A stretch of DNA of 10,948 nucleotides from Acidithiobacillus ferruginosus (GCF_018854495.1 NZ_JABBDR010000264.1:1-10948); one strand, 5' to 3'; shown: positions 1-5,131, counted from the first letter of the stretch. Translations and numbers: made by a program. The notes: generated by a model from the sequence alone, not told the origin.

Positions 1-1088
1 CCTCTGGACGCTGGCCCGATGGCGAGATATGCCGACAACCCGCCGATGTGATTATGTGGAGCGGTGAGGATGACCCCGCAGATACCCTTGTGCCGCGTTT
101 GATGGCGATGGGCGCAGACGTGGCCCGCGTCCACCTGATTACAGGTACACGGGGCGATGACGGAAAGTTACGCGGCTTTGATCCTGCCAATGACATGGCG
201 CTGCTGGAATCCGCCTTGGCGAAGTTTAAGCCCCGTCTGCTGATTCTGGACCCGATAAGCAGCGCGGTATCTGGGGATAGCCACCAAAACACCGAGGTCC
301 GGCGGAGTTTGCAGCCTATTGTAGACCTTGCCGGGAATCTTGGTTGCGCCGTCCTGGGCATTAGCCACTTCACCAAGGGCACCGCAGGCCGCGACCCCTT
401 GGAGCGCGTCACCGGATCGCTGGCCTTCGGAGCATTTGCCCGCCTGGTATGGGCAACCATCAAGCCCGGCAAAGATGCCGACGACCAGAAGCGCCGATTG
501 ATCCGCACTAAGTCCAATATTGGCCACGATGGCGGCGGCTTCGAGTACGACCTGGCGCAGACCGCCGTCCCCGGCCATAGCGACCTGTACGCCTCTTGCA
601 TCCTCTGGGGTGAACCCCTGGAAGGAAGCGCCAGAGAATTGGCCGGACAGATCGAGGATGACAAAAAGCCCGGCGAGGAATCGGGACCGTCGCCGCGTGA
701 AGAAGCGACCGGCTTCCTGCTGGATATTCTGGCCGATGGACCGAAGCTGGAAAAAGAAATCAGAGAATGTGCCGGGCAAGAGTGCATAGCCAAGCGAACC
801 CTTGACCGAGCGAAAAAGGAGATGGGCGTGGTATCGGTCAGAATCGGTAAAGCCTGGGGGTGGCACCTGAAAAATTGGATATCAGGTACACGCGCCGATG
901 ACGACCAAGAAGGCCAAGGATGCCAAGAACGCCACATTTCCATATATAGGAAAACTGGCAATGTTGGCACTCTTGAAAGCGCAGAAGCCACAGAAACCCC
1001 GGAAATGCTGGCTTTTGAGCAAGAAGGCCAACAATGCCAACCATGCCACATTCCAGACGACGACACCCCTATGGATGGTGAAGTATGA
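1..1088 (+). CDS. RepA-like AAA_25 replicative ATPase/helicase, 5' end missing
   Basis: The reading frame is open from the window edge (first full codon at 3), so the gene starts upstream and the GTG at 48 is not a real start. The visible part matches the RecA-fold hexameric helicase-like ATPases (RepA/AAA_25) of phages and integrative elements. It has a conserved WSGEDDPADTLVPRL segment, a hydrophobic Walker B strand ending in asp (LLILDPISSAV), the stretch GDSHQNTEVRR, and a sensor-like GISHFTKGTAGRDP followed by ERVTGSLAFGA. The Walker A lysine must lie upstream. The last 60 or so residues are low-complexity, rich in Gln, Cys and Gly, and encoded by repeated DNA. It probably unwinds element DNA during replication. 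Its stop overlaps the next start (ATGA at 1085), so the two are translationally coupled. Confidence 0.85.
   Translation, partial: SGRWPDGEICRQPADVIMWSGEDDPADTLVPRLMAMGADVARVHLITGTRGDDGKLRGFDPANDMALLESALAKFKPRLLILDPISSAVSGDSHQNTEVRRSLQPIVDLAGNLGCAVLGISHFTKGTAGRDPLERVTGSLAFGAFARLVWATIKPGKDADDQKRRLIRTKSNIGHDGGGFEYDLAQTAVPGHSDLYASCILWGEPLEGSARELAGQIEDDKKPGEESGPSPREEATGFLLDILADGPKLEKEIRECAGQECIAKRTLDRAKKEMGVVSVRIGKAWGWHLKNWISGTRADDDQEGQGCQERHISIYRKTGNVGTLESAEATETPEMLAFEQEGQQCQPCHIPDDDTPMDGEV
906..1054. repeat. Imperfect direct and inverted repeats inside the 3' end of the RepA-like gene
   Basis: Two copies of a roughly 35-nt unit (906-941 and 1020-1054) both begin CAAGAAGGCCAA and share GCCACATT near the end, differing at about five positions plus one indel. 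Between them lies TGGCAATGTTGGCA (956-969), a near-perfect inverse of GGCCAACAATGCCA (1026-1039), and an AT-rich dyad with TTTCC/GGAAA arms around ATATATA (937-953). The repeats are visible in the sequence. They could be iterons of a replication origin within the replication gene, or simply the coding signature of a repetitive protein tail. Confidence 0.5.
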
Positions 1089-1483
1089 CCGCCGCCACCT
1101 TGCTGGCCGAGATCGAGCAGGTCGGTGGCGAAATCTGGACCGAGGGGGACCGGCTCAAGTTCCGGGATACCCCAGCCCGGCTGATACCGCTTATCCGGGA
1201 ACACAAGGCCGCGCTGCTGGCGCTGCTAAAGGACGACACGGGTATTGATGCCACCATCGACCCTACGGTGCAGCCTAAGCCAGCTATGGCCCCCCAAACG
1301 GCACCAGCGACCGTCGCTTGTGGGCAATGCGTCCGATTCCAACCGGGCACCACGAAGATGGGGATAGGCTCTTGTCTTGCCACAGTGACAGGCCAGCCAC
1401 CAGCCGGAAATCGTGGGGACTACCGAGCGGCTTTCCCGATGGCCCCGCGTCGCTGCCCTGAGTATGCGGGATCAGCGTCATGA
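1085..1483 (+). CDS. TubC_N-like domain plus four-Cys (putative zinc) protein
   Basis: This is a 132-residue protein with two parts. Residues 5-50 (LLAEIEQVGGEIW, then GDRLKFRD, then a helix HKAALLALL) resemble the TubC N-terminal docking domain fold, which is also found in small proteins of mobile elements. Residues 77-127 carry four cysteines at 79, 82, 97 and 124 (CX2CX14CX26C), likely binding a metal. The Ala/Pro/Thr-rich region between is a probable linker. A homologous protein with the same layout sits at 10375-10836, after a different replication ATPase. The start ATG overlaps the stop of the RepA-like gene and the stop overlaps the next start, so it is made together with the replication protein. 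A docking or adaptor role for the helicase is inferred; no function is demonstrated by sequence. Confidence 0.8.
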   Translation: MTAATLLAEIEQVGGEIWTEGDRLKFRDTPARLIPLIREHKAALLALLKDDTGIDATIDPTVQPKPAMAPQTAPATVACGQCVRFQPGTTKMGIGSCLATVTGQPPAGNRGDYRAAFPMAPRRCPEYAGSAS

Positions 1484-1665
1484 CCCGACATATCCGCGAA
1501 TTGACCAGGCTGTTCCCCGGCGTCGCGTTCACCAGGACCAGAGGTGGGCACATTGTCGCCACAGTAGGCACCGCCCGCGTATTCCTGGCCGCTACACCAT
1601 CCGACCATCGAGCCATTCACAACATCGCCGCCATGATCCGGCGCGTACAGAGGGCGAAGCCATGA
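1480..1665 (+). CDS. Small HicA-like (dsRBD-fold) protein
   Basis: This 61-residue basic protein starts at an ATGA overlap with the preceding gene and ends in an ATGA overlap with the next, so it belongs to the same translationally coupled run. The pattern GGH at residues 22-24, followed by a strand, then ATPSDHRAIHNIAAMIRR (residues 38-55), resembles short phage and mobile-element proteins related to HicA. HicA toxins are small double-stranded-RNA-binding-fold nucleases with a key His in such a GxH turn. No HicB antitoxin partner is visible next to it, so a toxin role is not supported; a structural nucleic-acid-binding role is equally possible. It is short, but the conserved motif and the overlaps on both sides make it credible. 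Confidence 0.65.
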   Translation: MTRHIRELTRLFPGVAFTRTRGGHIVATVGTARVFLAATPSDHRAIHNIAAMIRRVQRAKP

Positions 1666-2315
1666 CCACGAAACCAAAGGCACCAGCAACCAACGTGCGG
1701 AATATCAACATCAACGGCAATCCGACCACACCGAAGAAGGATACGGCGAAGGCCGCGACCATGCCGGAGATGCAGGCCGCGCTGACGCTGGAAAAATTCA
1801 CCTGGGGAAGTATTACGCCTGATGCCCAATACACCATCCCTGAACTTGTGGGCCAGTCCCAGAAGGTCAACGATGGAGATATGACCCGCATCGAGGCCAT
1901 GCTGAGTAGCCAGATGCACACCCTGGACGCCATGTTCAACAGCCTTGCCCGCCGTGCGATGGACACCACCAGCGTGGATCAGGTGAAGCTATGGCTGACC
2001 GCATCGCTCAAGGCGCAACGGCAATGCGTACAGGCCGCTGAAGCATTGGCGACCCTCAAAAATCCCGCCGTGTTCGTGGGCAAGCAACAGATCAATCAAA
2101 GTGTCGGACCCATGCAGGTCAACAATGGGACACCCGCGCCCGCCCCTGTAAAATCCAATCCTGACACCGAACTAAAGGAGATCACCCATGAGCATATCGA
2201 ACGGCTGGACACCGGAGCGCCGAGCAAGGCAGGCGGAGATGATCCGGCAATGGCGTCCCTGGGAACAATCGACCGGACCAGTAACCGAAGCCGGAAAGGT
2301 CAAGAGCGCCGCTAA
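1662..2315 (+). CDS. Conserved mobile-element protein of unknown function
   Basis: This is a 217-residue protein. The ATG at 1662 is chosen because it overlaps the TGA of the preceding gene; the frame is open further upstream, but that part would lie over the preceding genes. The N-terminal 35 residues are Lys/Thr/Pro-rich and likely disordered. The middle (about 60-135) is predicted helical, with SSQMHTLDAMFNSLARRAM and KLWLTASLKAQRQC. A Gln/Asn-rich stretch VGKQQINQSVGPMQVNNG (139-156) follows, then a tail ERLDTG...GGDDPAMASLGTIDR (180-205). From memory, similar proteins with such QQIN and ERLD motifs occur in phages and integrated elements, but I cannot assign a role. Its last 128 nt also encode the start of the next gene in another frame. 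Confidence 0.7.
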   Translation: MTTKPKAPATNVRNININGNPTTPKKDTAKAATMPEMQAALTLEKFTWGSITPDAQYTIPELVGQSQKVNDGDMTRIEAMLSSQMHTLDAMFNSLARRAMDTTSVDQVKLWLTASLKAQRQCVQAAEALATLKNPAVFVGKQQINQSVGPMQVNNGTPAPAPVKSNPDTELKEITHEHIERLDTGAPSKAGGDDPAMASLGTIDRTSNRSRKGQERR

Positions 2316-2427
2316 TGCCAAGAGCCTGGGGGTTCGTGCCGCCCGCCGAGAGGTGCGGGCAGTCATGGCGCTGATTCGTGAGTACGACCGGCAAGAACGC
2401 GAGATCAGGAAGTTGATAAGGCCGTGA
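2188..2427 (+). CDS. Small WTPERRARQA-type mobile-element protein
   Basis: This is a 79-residue, Arg-rich protein. A strong Shine-Dalgarno, AAAGGAG at 2174-2180, sits 7 nt before the ATG. Residues 7-16 (WTPERRARQA), followed by RPWEQSTGPVTEAGK and an SAANA segment, match a family of short proteins common in proteobacterial phages and elements, in which a TP-R-AQ-I segment and a W-STGP-T-EGK-S-N block recur. The second half is a charged helix that may form a coiled coil. It overlaps the preceding gene by 128 nt in a different frame. Function is unknown; DNA or protein binding is only a guess from its charge. It ends the replication-type gene run, after which gene style changes to spaced, independent cargo genes. 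Confidence 0.7.
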   Translation: MSISNGWTPERRARQAEMIRQWRPWEQSTGPVTEAGKVKSAANAKSLGVRAARREVRAVMALIREYDRQEREIRKLIRP

Positions 2428-2449
2428 ACGGGGAATGATCGGAGTAGCG

Positions 2450-2477
2450 TTGCATTTCCGTCGATTGCGCTTATTCT
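2450..2477 (+). promoter_or_regulatory. Candidate sigma-70 promoter for the lipoprotein gene
   Basis: TTGCAT (2450-2455) and TATTCT (2472-2477), separated by 16 nt, resemble -35 and -10 boxes. They lie in the only gap before the lipoprotein gene, about 33 nt ahead of its start. The match is moderate and visible by eye only. It fits with the lipoprotein gene being separated from the coupled run upstream. Confidence 0.3.
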
Positions 2478-2509
2478 TTTAACCGACCCCACTACCGGCT
2501 CAATCTCTC

Positions 2510-2965
2510 ATGAACTTTCGCTCTTTTTTTGTGCTGCTTTGGACTCTTGCCCTGACCGGGTGCGCGACGGTTCAGCCGTTGGATACCTCTACCGGGAAGC
2601 CGCAAAAATTTTTTCCCAATCTAACCGTTTCTCAGGCTCAGAGCGCCTTTCTGGCGGTCTCGCTCGCCGATGGGATGAACATTTACAAGCAGACACATAA
2701 TCTTTTGGTGATGGATAAGCCCGTCCACGGGTTAACCGCTTCTATCTTGATGGGCTCCGAGTATAACCCAACCCCGGACGACCGTCTGACCTACCAGTTC
2801 GCACAAGAAAATGGCGGCGTCGAGGTCTTTGTGCGACTGGCCTATGTGACTAATCCAGGCTCGCAATACGAGCAAGTAAACCCAACAAACGCGGATAACA
2901 GGCAGTTGCAGCGGATGCTAGAAAAGGCAGAGCCGATTATCGTCGCCCACTATTCCAAGAAATAG
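2510..2965 (+). CDS. Small lipoprotein of unknown function
   Basis: This is a 151-residue protein with a clear lipoprotein signal: Arg-4 in the short basic n-region, a hydrophobic core FFVLLWTLAL, and the lipobox LTGC at residues 15-18, so Cys18 should be lipidated. The residue after it is Ala, which favours outer-membrane sorting under the usual rule. The mature part is about 130 residues with a mixed alpha/beta look (QAQSAFLAVSLADGMN near the start, VEVFVRLAYVTN, then a helix QLQRMLEKAEPIIVAHY). I do not recognise the family. The ribosome binding site is weak. It stands alone rather than coupled, with base composition more AT-rich than the replication genes. It may be cargo acting on the cell surface, for example in exclusion or envelope modification, but nothing visible proves this. 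Confidence 0.75.
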   Translation: MNFRSFFVLLWTLALTGCATVQPLDTSTGKPQKFFPNLTVSQAQSAFLAVSLADGMNIYKQTHNLLVMDKPVHGLTASILMGSEYNPTPDDRLTYQFAQENGGVEVFVRLAYVTNPGSQYEQVNPTNADNRQLQRMLEKAEPIIVAHYSKK

Positions 2966-3082
2966 GACATAGAATAAGCGCGGATGGGCAATCTTAGCAC
3001 CCTACTTGGCAGTGGTGTCGGACTTGATATCCGCCAAGAGTTTCGATGTCATCAGTTTTCCATACCGTCAGGAATCAATATC

Positions 3083-3640
3083 ATGGCTGCTATTCACTCG
3101 TGCCCAACTTGCCACAAGGAACTATCCGCCGATGCAGTCACATGCCCTCATTGCAGACAGCCCATGCCAGAAAGCGGCGCCCTACCGCACGGCAAATCCC
3201 GTCCGGTCTTAAGGGCATTTGTGGGGCTTATACTTGTGGCTATCTTTGTATTTCTCGTGGGGAAGACCTTTTTCTCGGGCAACGACAGCGCTCCGAAAAG
3301 TGCCGTGTTAGACGTTCAGCTTGGGCACATGTATCAACTCCATTCGGGTTACGCAGTCTGCGCAGACCGCAAGGGTCTGGATGCGGTTTCTCTTGCGATT
3401 GACGCCTCTGATGATATTGGTCTACTACACGCTTATGAGCGATATGATTGCGTGGGATCCTTTACTTTTCAAGGGAGGCGGGTGCGCGCCATAAATATCG
3501 GATTTGATGCGGTAAAACTACGGCTACCGGACGGCGCATCCGGGTGGACATACACTGAGGCGATCAAGCCTGTGCCGAGCAACCTTGACAGTGCCCCTAA
3601 CACGTCTTCTCCACCACCATCCTCATCAGTCATGCCATGA
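3083..3640 (+). CDS. Zinc-ribbon single-pass membrane protein
   Basis: This is a 185-residue protein. The ATG at 3083 is preferred over the in-frame ATG at 2984 because the zinc ribbon begins immediately after it, an AGGA lies 9 nt upstream, and the extra 33 residues look unlike coding sequence. Cys7, Cys10, Cys21 and Cys24 form a CX2CX10CX2C zinc ribbon typical of small double-zinc-ribbon-like membrane proteins. Residues about 43-64 (LRAFVGLILVAIFVFLVGKTFF) are one transmembrane helix. The remainder, about 120 residues, would be periplasmic, contains two Cys (in YAVCADRKG and YDCVGSF) that could pair, and resembles a small beta-rich domain ending in a Ser/Pro-rich tail. The partner or function is unknown. 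Confidence 0.75.
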   Translation: MAAIHSCPTCHKELSADAVTCPHCRQPMPESGALPHGKSRPVLRAFVGLILVAIFVFLVGKTFFSGNDSAPKSAVLDVQLGHMYQLHSGYAVCADRKGLDAVSLAIDASDDIGLLHAYERYDCVGSFTFQGRRVRAINIGFDAVKLRLPDGASGWTYTEAIKPVPSNLDSAPNTSSPPPSSSVMP

Positions 3641-3758
3641 CCTGATTGGGCGTTGCGGATCATCCAGATGGTCCTTGGAGGATCTGGAAGCGCTGGGCCG
3701 CGACGCGGGTAAGTAGAGGGCCGGGAGCCGGATTGCCTTTTCCAGAAATCCGCCTAAT

Positions 3759-3779
3759 CTGATGGTTACCAACCATCAG
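3759..3779. promoter_or_regulatory. Perfect inverted repeat directly before the barrel gene's ribosome binding site
   Basis: The arms CTGATGGTT and AACCATCAG (9 bp each, 3-nt loop) form a perfect dyad ending directly before the AGGAAG Shine-Dalgarno of the outer-membrane gene. It can act as a DNA operator or, in mRNA, as a hairpin next to the ribosome binding site. There is no T-run, so it is not a terminator. A second, weaker dyad, CCAGAT/ATCTGG, lies at 3664-3687 in the same gap. The rest of 3641-3790 shows no gene. Confidence 0.6.
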
Positions 3780-3790
3780 AGGAAGAAGTG

Positions 3791-4582
3791 ATGAATCTCA
3801 GAATTATGACAGCGCTGGCCATTGCCGCCATTGCGCCAGTTGCCGCAGCCGATACCCTTAGTCAGGCCTTGGATACGATTGGGGTCTATGGCGAAGTCGC
3901 CGCCACTCCATCCAGCGCGAGCGCAAGCGTCCCGTCTGGCAGTGTGTCTGCGAATGGCGGCAACACGAACGGCGGCGTCGGCATTACCATGACCGGCGTC
4001 AATCAGGAATTGTGGTACACCCATTTGAGTGCGGATTACGCCTTCGGCTCACCGATCAATGGGGGCACCATTTCGGGGACCCTGAACAATGGCGGAGGCG
4101 CACCTGCTTCTGGATCGGCCAATGTATCGGGCCACTCAATGGCTTTTAACGCCCGCATCGGCAAGCTCTTTGCCATTGGTGAAAACGCAGCGATTGGCCC
4201 ATATGTGGCCTATCAGTATGCCGATTTTAAGATGGGCCTGGACGGTTACACGGCAGCCTATCGAAATAACGCGGTGGGCGGCGGGGCTTTCGGCGCGCTG
4301 GTCGTGTCCTCACGCTTGTCGGTGACGGGGCACCTGGGCTATTTGGCCGGGGTTTCTGCGTCCGCCTCCGCTGCCGGATATGGGGCAAACAATCCGCCGT
4401 CCTCTGGCGTCCTACAGATCGGTGCGAAGGCGGACTACCGCTTTGACCCAGACTGGAGCGTGTTCGGCGGGATTGATTATGACCGCTACTCGGCATCATA
4501 CAGTTATGTGCCGTATGCCCTGAATGCGAGCGCCACGATTAACGATATTCGCGGCATTGTGGGAATGGCTTACCACTTCTGA
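3791..4582 (+). CDS. Outer-membrane beta-barrel protein
   Basis: This is a 263-residue protein. The ATG at 3791 follows AGGAAG at good spacing; a GTG directly before it is less likely. Residues 1-20 are a Sec signal peptide with cleavage probable after APVAAA. The mature protein alternates short amphipathic strands (LWYTHLSADYAFG, AIGPYVAYQYADFKMG, GVLQIGAKADYRFD, WSVFGGIDYDRYS) with Gly/Ser/Ala/Asn-rich loops, and ends in a strand with terminal Phe (VGMAYHF), the usual BAM-recognition signature. The size and layout fit an eight-strand OmpA/OmpW-like or opacity-type barrel, perhaps with a few more strands; I cannot name the family. The early Ser/Ala/Gly-rich loop (about residues 36-58) looks like a variable extracellular loop. 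It lies between the dyad at 3759 and a terminator, so it is a single-gene unit. Confidence 0.8.
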   Translation: MNLRIMTALAIAAIAPVAAADTLSQALDTIGVYGEVAATPSSASASVPSGSVSANGGNTNGGVGITMTGVNQELWYTHLSADYAFGSPINGGTISGTLNNGGGAPASGSANVSGHSMAFNARIGKLFAIGENAAIGPYVAYQYADFKMGLDGYTAAYRNNAVGGGAFGALVVSSRLSVTGHLGYLAGVSASASAAGYGANNPPSSGVLQIGAKADYRFDPDWSVFGGIDYDRYSASYSYVPYALNASATINDIRGIVGMAYHF

Positions 4583-4605
4583 CCATCAACATCTTTCAAC
4601 ACGCA

Positions 4606-4628
4606 AGCGTCCTTCGGGGCGCTTTTTT
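4606..4628 (+). terminator. Rho-independent terminator of the barrel gene
   Basis: A 7-bp stem (AGCGTCC with GGGCGCT, including one G-U pair) is closed by a TTCG tetraloop and followed directly by a run of T. It begins 23 nt after the stop codon of the outer-membrane gene. A further possible hairpin before the T-run at 4681-4686 is less clear. Confidence 0.85.
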
Positions 4629-4689
4629 ATTGCCCATAGGCTGGGGCGAAACCGCACGCCATTTCCCTGCGGGCGGAGCCTTTTTTCTG

Positions 4690-4710
4690 GGGTTAGCCCT
4701 GGGTTAGCCC
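4690..4710. repeat. Tandem GGGTTAGCCC repeats left of the tRNA fragment
   Basis: GGGTTAGCCC occurs at 4690-4699 and again at 4701-4710, an 11-bp step that places both on one face of the helix. The TTAGCC core recurs in the same orientation on the other side of the tRNA fragment (4820-4825, with related TAGCC at 4810 and TTAGCT at 4830). Position and spacing suit protein binding sites at an attachment region; this is inference. Confidence 0.55.
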
Positions 4711-4757
4711 GGAAAAATGAAGGCACCGAGGAAAACGTCCTAAGCGCCTGTTTTATA

Positions 4758-4804
4758 TGGTGCTGGCGAGAGGAATCGAACCCCCGACCCACTGATTACA
4801 AATC
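4758..4804 (-). other. Attachment site: 3' fragment of tRNA-Thr(TGT)
   Basis: Read on the minus strand this is the 3' half of a tRNA: TTGTAA anticodon loop with TGT anticodon, TCAGT 3' anticodon strand, variable GGGTC, a T-arm GGGGG-TTCGAAT-CCTCT, a 7-nt acceptor strand CGCCAGC, discriminator A and encoded CCA. The order matches bacterial tRNA-Thr(TGT). The 5' anticodon strand, D-arm and 5' acceptor are missing: the sequence diverges two bases beyond the loop. It is thus not a working tRNA gene. A fragment running from the anticodon loop to CCA, about 330 nt before a P4-type integrase, is the classic product of site-specific integration into a tRNA gene. Confidence 0.85.
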
Positions 4805-4813
4805 CTTTGTAGC

Positions 4814-4833
4814 CCTGTTTTAGCCTGTTTTAG
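4814..4833. repeat. Tandem CCTGTTTTAG repeats right of the tRNA fragment
   Basis: CCTGTTTTAG is repeated twice without a gap (4814-4823, 4824-4833). Nine of its ten bases also occur at 4747-4755, just outside the CCA end of the tRNA fragment. The fragment is therefore bracketed by copies of one motif. These are likely integrase or accessory-protein sites, though AT-rich simple sequence could produce the match. Confidence 0.5.
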
Positions 4834-4854
4834 CTCGACACACAAAAGCCCGCA

Positions 4855-4897
4855 TTCGTTTGAAATACTAGCCACCATAGCCTATACTTCGTTTGAA
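4855..4897. repeat. Pair of TTCGTTTGAA sites
   Basis: TTCGTTTGAA occurs at 4855-4864 and 4888-4897, exactly 33 bp apart (about three helical turns). Each is itself a short dyad (TTC/GAA); the second extends to ACTTC/GAAGT. It fits a paired binding site for a dimeric regulator or recombination directionality factor. Confidence 0.5.
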
Positions 4898-4899
4898 GT

Positions 4900-4953
4900 T
4901 GTAAGCGGCTGTTTTTATCCATCTGCTTACAAAGTGCTTACACGAATCTTACA
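4900..4953. repeat. CTTACA iterons at 11-bp steps with one inverted copy
   Basis: CTTACA occurs at 4926-4931, 4937-4942 and 4948-4953, each exactly 11 bp from the last, and its inverse TGTAAG lies at 4900-4905. The first copies extend to GCTTACA. Same-face phasing is typical of integrase arm sites or excisionase/AlpA-type sites in att regions. The nearby integrase and AlpA-like gene are the obvious candidate binders. Confidence 0.6.
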
Positions 4954-4970
4954 GAAAGTCTCAGGGTCCG

Positions 4971-4991
4971 CTGGTCGCAAACCAGTTTTTT
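4971..4991 (+). terminator. Weak terminator-like hairpin upstream of the integrase
   Basis: CTGGT and ACCAG pair over a 5-nt loop and are followed by six T. The stem is short, so termination would be weak. It would shield the integrase from read-through across the attachment site, or it may be a chance dyad. Confidence 0.35.
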
Positions 4992-5001
4992 AGGAATACC
5001 C

Positions 5002-5115
5002 TCTGCGACTCTTGCGACGATTGCGACTGTCGCACCGGAACCCCTGTAAACACTGGCCCTACAGGGCAGAAAGCCTTGCAAAAAGCGTCTGCGACTCTGT
5101 GCGACGATTGCGACT
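5002..5115. repeat. Duplicated GCGAC-rich block flanking a dyad before the integrase
   Basis: A 27-nt unit at 5002-5028 recurs as 28 nt at 5088-5115 with a single change (CTT versus CTGT). Each holds three GCGAC motifs. The first copy continues into a perfect dyad, TGCGAC-T-GTCGCA (5022-5034). Between the copies is a 7-bp inverted repeat, CCCTGTA/TACAGGG (5042-5048 and 5060-5066). The second copy ends just before the integrase ribosome binding site. The arrangement suggests operators controlling integrase expression, or further recombination sites. Confidence 0.6.
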
Positions 5116-5131
5116 ATTGGAGGAAGTGGTC

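Larger units (their letters stand above)
1..4757. mobile_element. Right-hand part of a first integrative element
   Basis: This block runs from a truncated replicative ATPase gene through a coupled set of small mobile-element genes to three cargo genes, and stops at a tRNA-Thr 3' fragment. The boundary follows from the fragment's orientation: its CCA end faces left, so leftward sequence lies where DNA downstream of the tRNA gene would be. A second element carrying the same kind of four-Cys gene begins right of the fragment, which suggests tandem integration. The left end and this element's integrase lie outside the window. The cargo genes (2510-4582) could instead be host chromosome if only one element is present; this is inference. 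Confidence 0.5.

Noticed and set aside
168..866. Long minus-strand frame opposite the RepA-like gene
   Set aside because: It is antisense to a conserved ATPase with clear motifs, has no ribosome binding site, and has shadow-like composition.
1480..1665. A HicAB toxin-antitoxin pair
   Set aside because: Only a HicA-like small protein is visible; neither neighbour resembles HicB, so a toxin system is not claimed.
2984..3082. Upstream start for the zinc-ribbon membrane protein
   Set aside because: There is no ribosome binding site, and the added residues precede a zinc ribbon that normally lies at the very N-terminus.
4758..4804. A complete, functional tRNA gene
   Set aside because: The 5' acceptor, D-arm and 5' anticodon strand are absent; the match ends two bases past the anticodon loop.
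4524..4823. A 99-residue + strand frame ending in a GEESNPRPTDYK-like peptide
   Set aside because: This peptide is the well-known false translation of antisense tRNA sequence; the frame covers the end of the barrel gene, its terminator and the tRNA-Thr fragment.
5002..5115. CRISPR-like repeats
   Set aside because: There are only two copies, they are internally repetitive, and no cas gene is nearby; regulatory sites fit better.
5012..5131. Longer integrase start 40 codons upstream
   Set aside because: The extension translates the GCGAC repeats and the dyad, while the ATG at 5132 has a strong Shine-Dalgarno and begins the usual N-terminal domain.
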